The notes beneath the pieces were generated by a model. It searched no databases, had not been told where the DNA came from, and was given only the letters and a program-made list of their open reading frames with translations. A program made the position numbers and the translations under genes. From Flavobacterium sp. (GTDB taxonomy: Bacteria > Bacteroidota > Bacteroidia > Flavobacteriales > Flavobacteriaceae), in contig JASLED010000036.1 of NCBI GenBank assembly GCA_030151255.1, positions 1 through 12,138 on the forward strand: a stretch of DNA of 12,138 nucleotides, given 5' to 3'. Of this stretch, positions 6,388 to 12,138 are shown piece after piece (position 1 is the stretch's first letter; each line of letters begins with the position of its first letter).

Positions 6388-7049
6388 TTCCGGCAGTAGC
6401 AGTATTGTCTATTGCTTCTAAATCAGAAAATTTAGTTGAAAAAAATAAAGAATTAATTGATGTTGAAATACAATCAGTAACTTTAATTAAAGATTTAAGT
6501 AAAGATACACAAGAGGAAGTAAATGAGGTTGTTGAAAGTATTGGTAAAAATAATTATCAACCTATTCAAAATACTCCAACCGAACGTTCAGTTTCTGCCT
6601 TGTCATTATCAAGTATTAGAAAAAGAAGAGAGCTTGAATCTTCTTTAGAAAAAAAAGTAATAAACCCGGATGATTTACCAAGAGATGTTTTTACTTATGA
6701 TAATTTGATGATAGAATGGAATAAATATTCAGATCGATTAACGCGTTCGGGTATTATGATAATGTCTTCATTAATGGGAATGGTGATTCCTGTTTTAAAA
6801 GGTACAACGGTTAGCTTAGAAATGCCTAATGAAGGCTCAAAAATTAGTTTTGACGAAAATAAATATGACTTAGCCAATTATCTTCGAAAAAAACTAAATA
6901 ATTACGATATTGAAATTGAAATTATCGTAAATGAAGAAGTGAGAATTGAGAAAAAAGTTTTAGATAATAAAGATAAATTGCAGCGTTTTATTGAACTAAA
7001 TCCAGCAATGCAAATCTTTAAAGATACTTTTCAGTTAGAATTAAAATAA
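6372..7049 (+). CDS. dnaX: DnaX C-terminal (tau-like) extension, reached by -1 frameshift
   Basis: This stretch encodes the C-terminal part of a Bacteroidota DnaX: YIIPAVAVL directly after the lysine run, a low-complexity, charged linker (about the first 75 residues), then SALSLSSIRKRRELE and a conserved domain with EEL/DDLP, WNKY, PVLKGTTVSLEMPNEG, YDLANYLRKKLNNYDIEIEIIVNEE and NPAMQIFKDTFQLEL. This domain corresponds to the tau-specific part that contacts polymerase or helicase in other bacteria, although the Bacteroidota version differs in sequence. It lacks a believable start of its own. The frame contains an ATG at 6324, but that lies inside zero-frame dnaX, and the next is at 6708 within the domain. 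Joined by a -1 shift to the upstream part it gives 582 residues, a normal full-length DnaX. The S1-domain gene follows after 26 nt. Confidence 0.8.
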   Translation, partial: DKSYIIPAVAVLSIASKSENLVEKNKELIDVEIQSVTLIKDLSKDTQEEVNEVVESIGKNNYQPIQNTPTERSVSALSLSSIRKRRELESSLEKKVINPDDLPRDVFTYDNLMIEWNKYSDRLTRSGIMIMSSLMGMVIPVLKGTTVSLEMPNEGSKISFDENKYDLANYLRKKLNNYDIEIEIIVNEEVRIEKKVLDNKDKLQRFIELNPAMQIFKDTFQLELK

Positions 7050-7075
7050 TATAAAAAAAATAAAATCCAATAATT

Positions 7076-7903
7076 ATGATTAAAATTGGAGAAGACAATA
7101 AATTAAAAATAGCAAGGTTTACAAGTGTTGGTGCTTATCTAACAGATGGCGAAACAGATATTCTTTTGCCAACTAAATACGTGCCCAAAATATCTTCTGT
7201 AGAAGATGAATTAACTGTGTTTGTGTATCTAGATCAAGAAGAAAGACCTGTTGCAACAACGTTAGAACCTTATATTTACCTCAATGAATTTGCTTTGTTA
7301 AAGGTAAATTACATCAATCAGTTTGGTGCATTTTTAGACATGGGTTTAGAAAAGGATTTATTTGTGCCTTTTGCAGAGCAAGCTCGCCCAATGAAAGAAG
7401 GCAATTGGTATATGATTTACATGAGTTTAGACGAAAAATCGAACCGATTAGTAGGATCTAGTCGTTTAAATCAATTTTTATCAAACGATGCTATTACGGT
7501 AGAAGTTGGAGAAGAAGTAGAGCTTGTGGTTTCTCATATTACAGATTTAGGTATCAATGTAATTATTAATGAAAAGCACAAAGGATTGATTTATAAAAAC
7601 GAAATTTTTGAAGAATTACGAACTGGAGATCGAATTATCGGATATATTAAATCAATTCGTCCAGATGGAAAGATAGATGTAAGTCGTCAAAAAGTTGGAG
7701 TTGAAGCAATCGGTGACGGAGCTGCTTCTATTTTAAAAGCGTTGGAAGAAAACAATGGTTTTTTAGGATTGTCAGATACTAGCCATCCTGAAGATATAAA
7801 AACGGTTTTAAACATGAGTAAGAAAGCGTTTAAAAAATCGATTGGAAGTTTGTATAAAGAAAAGAAAATTTTAATTAAAGAAAATGGAATTTTCTTAGCA
7901 TAA
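7076..7903 (+). CDS. S1 RNA-binding domain protein, CvfB/YitL family
   Basis: A 275-residue protein of the CvfB (Staphylococcus aureus) / YitL (Bacillus subtilis) family, with three S1-like OB domains and a C-terminal winged helix. Domain 1 (about 5-60) is degenerate. Domain 2 (about 68-130) has VNYINQFGAFLDMGLEKDLFVPFAEQ, and domain 3 (about 142-205) has VSHITDLGINVIINEKHKGLIY and GYIKSIRPDGKIDVS. The winged helix covers about 213-275: ILKALEENNGFLGLSD, then KAFKKSIGSLYKEKKI. In S. aureus CvfB binds RNA and affects virulence factor expression; the role in Bacteroidota is not established. It starts 26 nt after dnaX with no promoter or terminator between, so it is probably co-transcribed and ends at the hairpin at 7910. 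Confidence 0.92.
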   Translation: MIKIGEDNKLKIARFTSVGAYLTDGETDILLPTKYVPKISSVEDELTVFVYLDQEERPVATTLEPYIYLNEFALLKVNYINQFGAFLDMGLEKDLFVPFAEQARPMKEGNWYMIYMSLDEKSNRLVGSSRLNQFLSNDAITVEVGEEVELVVSHITDLGINVIINEKHKGLIYKNEIFEELRTGDRIIGYIKSIRPDGKIDVSRQKVGVEAIGDGAASILKALEENNGFLGLSDTSHPEDIKTVLNMSKKAFKKSIGSLYKEKKILIKENGIFLA

Positions 7904-7909
7904 AAAAGA

Positions 7910-7934
7910 AGCGTTGAATTTTCAACGCTTTTTT
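7910..7934. terminator. Bidirectional terminator between convergent S1-protein and thioesterase genes
   Basis: Stem AGCGTTGA (7910-7917) pairs with TCAACGCT (7922-7929), with a loop of 4 and a T7 run from 7929 broken only by the next A. The left flank is AAAAAAGA. It starts 7 bp after the S1-protein stop, and the T run overlaps the stop codon of the minus-strand thioesterase frame, so it can serve both. Confidence 0.92.
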
Positions 7935-8357
7935 ATTTTATTCTCATTATAGTAACTAAGGAAGTTGCTACGTGTTTTTCGTTCGATAAATCATCGTTTA
8001 CCGTATAAATTTCGGTTCGTATTACCGATATTTTCTTGCCACCTTTTACCACATAAGATTTAGATAAGAGATTGTTGCCAATTGCAATATGCAGGTAATT
8101 TACCTTTAATTCTACCGTAACTACGTAACAATCGTCTTCGTAGTGACTTACAGCAGCATAGCCCGAAGAAATATCAACTAATGAAGCACAATTATAGCGC
8201 CGTTAAACATTCCTTGCTTTCTTGTCATTAAAGATTGTTTTGGAATTTTTATCGAAATATAATCTTTTTTAACTTCTATTAAAGAAGCGTTATAAAATTG
8301 CAAGGCTTCAGATCGGTTAAAGCTCAATTCTATTAATTGCTTTTTTTCTGGCGTCAT
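7933..8357 (-). pseudogene. PaaI-type hotdog thioesterase, frameshifted
   Basis: Translation of the minus strand from the ATG at 8357 gives MTPEKKQLIELSFNRSEAL... for 56 codons and hits a stop after GMFNGAIIVLH. Shifting frame near 8187-8192 continues with ASLVDISSGYAAVSHYEDD, then VVTVELKVNYLHIAIGN, KGGKKISVIRTEIYTV and a stop at 7933-7935. The joined protein, about 140 residues, has the length and pattern of PaaI-like acyl-CoA thioesterases: the NGAIIASLVD stretch aligns with HGGxxxSLAD of E. coli PaaI, and VELKVNYL is the usual central strand. The alignment fits best if a TG pair was inserted (ATTGTGCTT instead of ATTGCTT). The gene starts 5 nt after the lipoprotein stop, so they form one operon. 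It may be a real pseudogene or a sequencing error; no long homopolymer lies at the break. Confidence 0.85.
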
Positions 8358-8362
8358 TAAGT

Positions 8363-9217
8363 TTATTGAATTAAGTTGCCTGTAATGTCAAATTTTAATT
8401 CCAAAGGCACTTCGTTATTAATCAATTTTAATTCGTAATTTCCATTCGTAAATAAAGCTTCTACAATAGTTGCACCAGGATATTTTTGTAAAATGTACCT
8501 TTCAATTAAAGGATTAAACAGTTTAAAATCAATTGGTTGGTTGTTGTTTGATTCAATAGCGATCCAAACTCCTTGAGAATCAAAACAAATCTTATATCCT
8601 TGTGCCAAATACACACAATATTCTTTGGTATAGTTTGTGCTTTTTTTAATTAAAATGATTGAATTGTCTGTAAAATGGCGATGTAAATATGCTAAACTAT
8701 TTTTTGGTAATTGATGAATTTGAAGTAGCGTTTCGTCTTGATTTTTGTCAATATCTAAACCGATAAAATTCTGCGAACTATCGAATATTAATCCAACGCC
8801 ATTGTTTAATTTTACTTCAAAACCTTTTTGAATTTCTCTGTTAATTTCTATAATGTACAAGTTTTTAAATTTTTCTGAAACATATAGCTGAATCATCGAA
8901 ACTTCTTCATTTAAAAACGACAGCGGAATCATCTTATCATCTTCAGCAATTACTTCAGTCCAATTGCCATCTTTGTCAAAATCAATACGAATACTATCTG
9001 TCAAAATTGCTGTAATAGCTGAATTGTAATAGTTGGATTGATCTATTTTTTTAAAGCCTTTTACACTTGCGTTAGGAAAAACATGTTTGATAAAACTTTT
9101 AGAGGAATTTTCCAGATTTTCTTCTGAATTATTGCTGTTTTTATTTTTATTAATGCAAGATGCAGAAGAGATGGCTACCGTTAAAGCTGCACAAAAAATA
9201 GTGTTATATTTTTTCAT
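8363..9217 (-). CDS. Lipoprotein with duplicated PepSY-like (PF11396-type) domains
   Basis: This 284-residue protein has an N-terminal export signal, MKKYNTIFCAALTVAISSASC. Cys21 is a plausible lipidation site: SAS-C is a weak lipobox, and the Asn/Lys/Ser-rich linker that follows to about residue 40 is typical of lipoproteins. The rest consists of two similar halves of about 132 residues. FDKDGNW at 80-86 matches FDSQGVW at 212-218, and YIIEINREIQKGFEVKLNNG at 121-140 matches IVEALFTNGNYELKLINN at 251-268. These strand-turn-strand patterns ending in FD..G resemble the PepSY-like domain of Bacteroidota exported proteins, whose function is unknown. It is the first gene of a minus-strand pair with the broken thioesterase. 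A perfect -7 element lies 55 nt upstream. Confidence 0.8.
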   Translation of the reverse strand: MKKYNTIFCAALTVAISSASCINKNKNSNNSEENLENSSKSFIKHVFPNASVKGFKKIDQSNYYNSAITAILTDSIRIDFDKDGNWTEVIAEDDKMIPLSFLNEEVSMIQLYVSEKFKNLYIIEINREIQKGFEVKLNNGVGLIFDSSQNFIGLDIDKNQDETLLQIHQLPKNSLAYLHRHFTDNSIILIKKSTNYTKEYCVYLAQGYKICFDSQGVWIAIESNNNQPIDFKLFNPLIERYILQKYPGATIVEALFTNGNYELKLINNEVPLELKFDITGNLIQ

Positions 9218-9271
9218 TGATTTATTCTTTTTGAAAAAAAAATGAGATGATTAATTTTTATAAGACTGGAA

Positions 9272-9279
9272 CAAAGATA
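9272..9279 (-). promoter_or_regulatory. Predicted -7 promoter element of the lipoprotein gene
   Basis: TATCTTTG on the minus strand matches TAnnTTTG exactly. No TTG is found at the expected distance upstream, so only half of the promoter is supported. A start near 9268 would give a leader of about 50 nt. Confidence 0.5.
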
Positions 9280-9648
9280 CTAATTTTATTTATTGAGTTT
9301 TATATTTTTACTAAACGATGAAAAAATAATGAATTATATCAAAAGAAAAAAAGATGTTTATTTAAATAATTTGTAATAAAATAAAAGAATGCCTAAACAT
9401 AGTAAGTTATTGTTAAATCTGATTTGTGCTTTAGAATAAAATTTAATAAATCGCAATAAGAGATTTTTTTTGTGTTTGTATCTTTTTTTTGTAAAATATT
9501 TATAATTTATTTAAAATCTTATATTTTTTTAAATATTAATTTAATTTGTTTTAATTTATTTATATCTTTTTTTTTATAAAAAAAGTATAATTCATTTTTT
9601 ATGTAAAATAGCTTTACTAAAAATTATTCTAGTTTCACTAATTGAGTA
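9280..9648. other. AT-rich intergenic stretch without genes
   Basis: Most of the 509-bp gap between the divergent lipoprotein and WYL regulator genes. It is extremely AT-rich, with long T and A runs (e.g. 9463-9471, 9482-9490, 9567-9575 and 9578-9584). I see no reading frame of useful length, no tRNA and no stable GC-containing hairpin. It may be regulatory or simply spacer. Confidence 0.7.
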
Positions 9649-9679
9649 TTGTACTTTCACGCTTTATACCATAATATTG
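9649..9679 (+). promoter_or_regulatory. Predicted promoter of the WYL regulator gene
   Basis: TTG at 9649-9651 and TAATATTG at 9672-9679 (one mismatch to TAnnTTTG), with 20 bp between, the same spacing as the dnaX and DUF4294 promoters. The start of transcription would be near 9683, leaving a leader of about 44 nt. Confidence 0.55.
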
Positions 9680-9680
9680 A

Positions 9681-9699
9681 TAGGTAATAAATTCACCTA
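9681..9699. repeat. Short inverted repeat, possible operator
   Basis: TAGGT (9681-9685) and ACCTA (9695-9699) form an inverted repeat with a 9-bp spacer, overlapping the predicted transcription start of the WYL regulator gene. Centres about 14 bp apart would suit a dimeric DNA-binding protein, so self-regulation is possible. Arms of 5 bp can arise by chance. Confidence 0.3.
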
Positions 9700-9726
9700 A
9701 ACACCCTTAATTTACCTTACTACAAC

Positions 9727-10614
9727 ATGAAAAAACTTCATTATTATTTTTTATTAATTAATTATTTCAAACAAGGTGTAAAACCCACACGCGATGAATT
9801 AATAGATTATTTAAAAAGTCATGATATTGATATCAGTGAGCGAACACTTTATCGAGCCCTAAACGATTTATTGTTTGATTATGGAATAGAAATTCTATTA
9901 GATTATTCTTCCAAAACCTATTATATAGCGGAAGAAAGCCTGTCAAAGGCAGAAATAGTTTTAAATGTACTAAAAGAGCTTGTACCGTTAAACGCGATGA
10001 TGAGTGATTTAAGACATAAAAGTCTTTTTGATGATTTTATAGAAATGGAAAGTTCTGATAAATCGCCAGTGCCTATTGATTTTCTGCGTATTTTAATCAA
10101 GGCAATTAACACAAAAAAACAAGTGTTATTTGATTGGGAACCTCTAAATGGACTTACGCAAGAAAGCCTATATTTTTCTCCACGTTTTTTTAGATATTAT
10201 AAAAATAAGTGGTGTATTGTTGGATATAACGATACAAAATTAATGAGCATTGAAATTGATTTTATTTCTAATCTTAAACTTACCGAATATGTAGCCTATT
10301 CTGAAAATGGAACGGCTCGCGAAGTGTTTAAAGATATTATAGGAATAAATTATACACGCAATGAATGCCAAGAAGTAAAATTGTCTTTCAACAGAAATCA
10401 GTTGCATCAACTAAAGCGTTTTCCAATTCACAGTAGCCAAAAATTAGATCAAACATCAAGCGGAAAAATAATTGCCACGCTTCAGATAAAACCTAATATC
10501 GATTTTAAAGAACAATTGCTAAATTATGGTTCTAATGTACAAGTAATTGAGCCAAAATGGTTGAAAGATGAAGTAATCCACGAGATAAAAAAAATGCTGG
10601 CTTATTATGAATAA
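9727..10614 (+). CDS. WYL-domain transcriptional regulator
   Basis: A 295-residue protein with the layout of WYL regulators. The N-terminal winged helix-turn-helix (about 5-68) contains PTRDELIDYLKSHDIDISERTLYRALNDL. The WYL domain follows (about 115-190: IKAINTKKQVLFDWEPL, then SPRFFRYYKNKWCIVGYN), and then a WCX-type C-terminal extension (about 215-292: EVKLSFNRNQLHQLKRFPIH and IEPKWLKDEVIHEIKKML). WYL domains bind nucleic acid or small ligands and control the attached HTH. The name-giving triad is W-C-I here (162-164), a common kind of variation. The ATG at 9727 is the first in frame. The regulator lies 158 bp upstream of the FAH-family gene on the same strand, so it may control that gene. 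WYL proteins also regulate defence and DNA repair loci, but nothing of that kind is seen here. Confidence 0.9.
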   Translation: MKKLHYYFLLINYFKQGVKPTRDELIDYLKSHDIDISERTLYRALNDLLFDYGIEILLDYSSKTYYIAEESLSKAEIVLNVLKELVPLNAMMSDLRHKSLFDDFIEMESSDKSPVPIDFLRILIKAINTKKQVLFDWEPLNGLTQESLYFSPRFFRYYKNKWCIVGYNDTKLMSIEIDFISNLKLTEYVAYSENGTAREVFKDIIGINYTRNECQEVKLSFNRNQLHQLKRFPIHSSQKLDQTSSGKIIATLQIKPNIDFKEQLLNYGSNVQVIEPKWLKDEVIHEIKKMLAYYE

Positions 10615-10620
10615 GCTAGC
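10596..10620 (+). terminator. Hairpin across the WYL gene stop codon, possible weak terminator
   Basis: An 11-bp stem, GCTGGCTTATT (10596-10606) with AATAAGCTAGC (10610-10620), one G-U pair and a 3-nt loop. The gene's stop codon (10612-10614) lies in the right arm. The T run (10627-10630) is short and displaced by six bases, so termination would be inefficient. It could instead affect mRNA stability. Confidence 0.4.
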
Positions 10621-10772
10621 AAATTGCTTTTAGACGAATTAAAAACTTCATCGCTTTTCTGCATAATTTTTTATACCTTCGGCTTCTTCTTTTAGAAATG
10701 AATTATAGAAACTTTTCTTGGTTTGCTTTTAAAAGAAAATATTCGAACCTAAACAATAAAAACTAATAAAAA

Positions 10773-11756
10773 ATGAAATTAGCAAGTATTGACAATCAAA
10801 CAAGAGATGGGCAATTAGTTGTTGTAAGTAAAGATTTAACAAAAGCTGTTGCCGTTCCAAGTATTGCTATTACTATGCAAGCTGCATTAGATAACTGGAA
10901 AATAAACGAAGGATTATTAAACGAAGTATACCAAAGCTTAAACTCTGGAAACGAACAAGCTGCTTTCGATTTTAATTCAGTAAAAGTATTGGCGCCAATT
11001 CCTAGAGCGTATCATTGGGCAGACGGAAGTGCTTATGTTACACACGTAGAATTGGTTAGAAAAGCTAGAAATGCAGAGTTACCAGAAAGCTTCTGGACAG
11101 ATCCGTTGATGTATATGGGAGCGTCTGACGCATTTATTGGCGCAAATGATGATATTGAGATTGCTAGCGAAGAGTGGGGAATTGATTTTGAATCAGAAGT
11201 AGCTGTAATTACGGATGATGTACCTCCTGGAGTTAGTGCAGAACAAGCGTTAGAACATATTAAATTAATTACAATATTAAACGATGTTTCATTGAGAAAC
11301 TTAATTCCTGCTGAATTAGGCAAGCAATTTGGTTTTTATCAATCAAAACCGTGGACTGCTTTTGCTCCTGTTGTAGTTACACCAGATGAATTAGGCGATA
11401 GCTGGAAAGATGGTAAATTGCACTTGCCATTATATTCTACATTAAACGGTACATTAATTGGATCTCCAAATGCAGGAATTGATATGACGTTTAATTTTGG
11501 ACAATTAGTGGCTCACGCTGCAAAAACACGTTCGTTAATGACAGGAACAGTAATTGGTTCGGGTACAGTTGCAAATCAAGGTAGCCCAACAGGATCTAGT
11601 TGTTTAGCAGAAGTTCGTTGTTTAGAAACAATCAAAGATGGAAAACCATCTACACCATTTATGAAGTTTGGCGACCGTATTGAAATTGAAATGAAAGATA
11701 ATGACGGAAAATCAATATTTGGCCGTATTAATCAAGTAGTAAAAGAATACAAATAA
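10773..11756 (+). CDS. Fumarylacetoacetate hydrolase (FAH) family protein
   Basis: Member of the FAH superfamily of metal-dependent hydrolases, decarboxylases and isomerases, which includes the last enzyme of tyrosine and homogentisate breakdown. It has 327 residues. The small N-terminal domain covers about 1-75 (MKLASI..QTRDGQLVVVSKDL), then the catalytic FAH domain begins: PIPRAYHWADGSAYVTHVEL, MYMGASD, IDFESEVAV with metal ligands Glu140 and Glu142, Asp171 in LNDVSLRNL, FFQSKP-like FYQSKPWTAFAP, NFGQLVAHAAKTRSL, GSGTV (262-266) and TPFMKFGD. All metal-binding residues are present, so it is probably active. The substrate is not certain: no homogentisate dioxygenase or HPPD gene is in the window. 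The 158-bp upstream gap contains a WYL-gene hairpin and a one-mismatch -7 element (TACCTTCG, 10674-10681) without a clear -33. The A-rich leader CTAATAAAAAATG is typical for Bacteroidota. Confidence 0.92.
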   Translation: MKLASIDNQTRDGQLVVVSKDLTKAVAVPSIAITMQAALDNWKINEGLLNEVYQSLNSGNEQAAFDFNSVKVLAPIPRAYHWADGSAYVTHVELVRKARNAELPESFWTDPLMYMGASDAFIGANDDIEIASEEWGIDFESEVAVITDDVPPGVSAEQALEHIKLITILNDVSLRNLIPAELGKQFGFYQSKPWTAFAPVVVTPDELGDSWKDGKLHLPLYSTLNGTLIGSPNAGIDMTFNFGQLVAHAAKTRSLMTGTVIGSGTVANQGSPTGSSCLAEVRCLETIKDGKPSTPFMKFGDRIEIEMKDNDGKSIFGRINQVVKEYK

Positions 11757-11770
11757 AAAACTAAACTATA

Positions 11771-11807
11771 AAAAAAAAGCACATACATTTCTGTATGTGC
11801 TTTTTTT
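11771..11807. terminator. Strong intrinsic terminator after the FAH gene
   Basis: Perfect 9-bp stem GCACATACA (11779-11787) with TGTATGTGC (11792-11800) and a TTTC loop, flanked by A8 and T7, beginning 14 bp after the stop codon. The symmetric flanks allow use in both directions. Confidence 0.95.
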
Positions 11808-11818
11808 ATTTTTTTCAC

Positions 11819-11869
11819 TTAGCGCTGTTTTTTCTGTGCATTTACAACTACTTCTGCAGCAGGAATATG
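11819..11869 (-). pseudogene. Possible C-terminal remnant of a minus-strand gene
   Basis: Read on the minus strand, this stretch gives HIPAAEVVVNAQKKQR followed by a stop (11819-11821), with an in-frame stop just upstream (11870-11872). The basic, Ala/Val-rich tail placed right before a bidirectional terminator looks like the end of a convergent gene whose body is gone. It is only 16 codons, so chance is a real alternative. I do not recognise the parent protein. Confidence 0.3.
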
Positions 11870-11980
11870 TTATATTTGATAGTTTTTAAACATAATTAAT
11901 TACTTAAAATAAACTCTAAGGAAAGAAAAGAATATTAATTTTAAGTGAGGTAATTTTCTTTTTTAGAAATAAGCTACCTA

Positions 11981-12058
11981 TGTGGAGAATCCAGTGAAAT
12001 TGACCACCTAATTCCGTTAAAAGTGATCACTTAATTCCGGTGGAAAGTGATCACCTAA
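11981..12058. repeat. Direct repeats resembling an IS21-family element end
   Basis: Three direct repeats carry the core GAYCACYTAATT: GACCACCTAATTCCG from 12002, GATCACTTAATTCCG from 12025 and GATCACCTAATT from 12049, so the period is 23 then 24 bp. Repeats two and three are each preceded by AAAGT. TGTGGA at 11981 could be the outer tip. IS21-family elements have several such internal repeats at their ends as transposase binding sites, and Bacteroidota members carry motifs of this kind (GTGACCACC..TTCCGG). No istA or istB reading frame is in the window, so this would be one end of an element continuing to the right, or a relic. Confidence 0.55.
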
Positions 12059-12138
12059 TTGTATGTCTTCAAAGTAATTTGGACACTTTCTTGTAGAGAA
12101 TAAGATAGTGTTTGTGTTATAAAATTAGTAATTTTTCT
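12059..12138. other. Non-coding sequence at the window edge, possibly inside an IS element
   Basis: Eighty bases with no reading frame. AAAGTAATTTGGACAC at 12071-12086 shares AAAGT and a CAC ending with the preceding repeats and may be a degenerate fourth copy. If the repeats belong to an IS21-like element, this would be the leader before istA. Confidence 0.3.

Noticed and set aside
6695..6877. Minus-strand 60-codon frame
   Set aside because: Antisense to the conserved DnaX C-terminal domain.
6324..7049. The downstream dnaX frame as an independent gene starting at ATG 6324
   Set aside because: The ATG lies inside conserved zero-frame dnaX codons, and the first codons encode nothing family-like. 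Homology to DnaX begins only at the lysine run, which is what a frameshift extension predicts.
9566..9585. T9-ATA-A6 hairpin as a terminator
   Set aside because: Only A-T pairs in a generally AT-rich gap; too weak to be a terminator and expected by chance here.
9921..10112. Minus-strand 63-codon frame
   Set aside because: Antisense to the WYL regulator gene, Ser/Ile-rich shadow frame.
11033..11323. Minus-strand 96-codon frame
   Set aside because: Antisense to the conserved FAH catalytic domain; Ser/Asn/Ile-rich composition typical of a shadow frame.
11902..11946. Nine-base inverted repeat ACTTAAAAT / ATTTTAAGT
   Set aside because: Perfect but nearly all A/T with a 27-nt spacer in very AT-rich sequence; no T run or gene that would give it a role.
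12002..12058. Direct repeats as a short CRISPR array
   Set aside because: The period is 23-24 bp with about 15 bp conserved, leaving no room for spacers of about 30 bp, and no cas genes are present. The motif fits IS21-type ends better.

Overview
The window is AT-rich DNA from a member of the Bacteroidota, most likely the family Flavobacteriaceae. Four things point there: the order lpxA - efp - lpxD-like - sucD, a DUF4294 lipid-free exported protein next to dnaX, A-rich leaders without Shine-Dalgarno sequences, and several exact matches to the Bacteroidota promoter (TTG, about 20 bp, TAnnTTTG). The species cannot be told from the sequence.

Layout. Positions 1-2783 (+) hold a conserved block: the 3' end of lpxA, efp, an LpxD-like acyltransferase and, from its own promoter, sucD. 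Two consecutive hairpin terminators close it. Positions 2969-4487 (-) hold an unrecognised 107-residue protein and an M42 metallopeptidase. Positions 4568-7903 (+) hold an exported DUF4294 protein, dnaX and an S1-domain protein (CvfB/YitL type), ended by a terminator. Positions 7933-9217 (-) hold a lipoprotein with duplicated PepSY-like domains, followed 5 nt later by a frameshifted PaaI-type thioesterase. A 509-bp, very AT-rich gap follows. Then come a WYL-domain regulator (9727-10614, +) and a fumarylacetoacetate hydrolase family enzyme (10773-11756, +), with a strong terminator. The last 330 bases look accessory: a tiny remnant of a reading frame on the minus strand, then three direct repeats with a 23-24 bp period that resemble the multiple end repeats of IS21-family elements.

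The most interesting feature is in dnaX. The zero frame ends after 361 codons, just past a run of ten A that contains A AAA AAG, the heptamer used by E. coli dnaX. A -1 shift there opens a further 225 codons that carry the recognisable DnaX C-terminal domain. So the gene could make a short gamma-like protein by standard decoding and a 582-residue tau-like protein by slippage of the ribosome or of RNA polymerase. This is the reverse of E. coli, where the shift makes the short form. A homopolymer sequencing error or a real mutation would look the same and cannot be excluded from this window alone.

Other points of note: DnaX lacks the usual zinc-binding cysteines; the dnaX and DUF4294 promoters sit so close to their start codons that leaders of only about 10-15 nt are expected; and a 5-bp inverted repeat lies between promoter and start of the WYL regulator gene.
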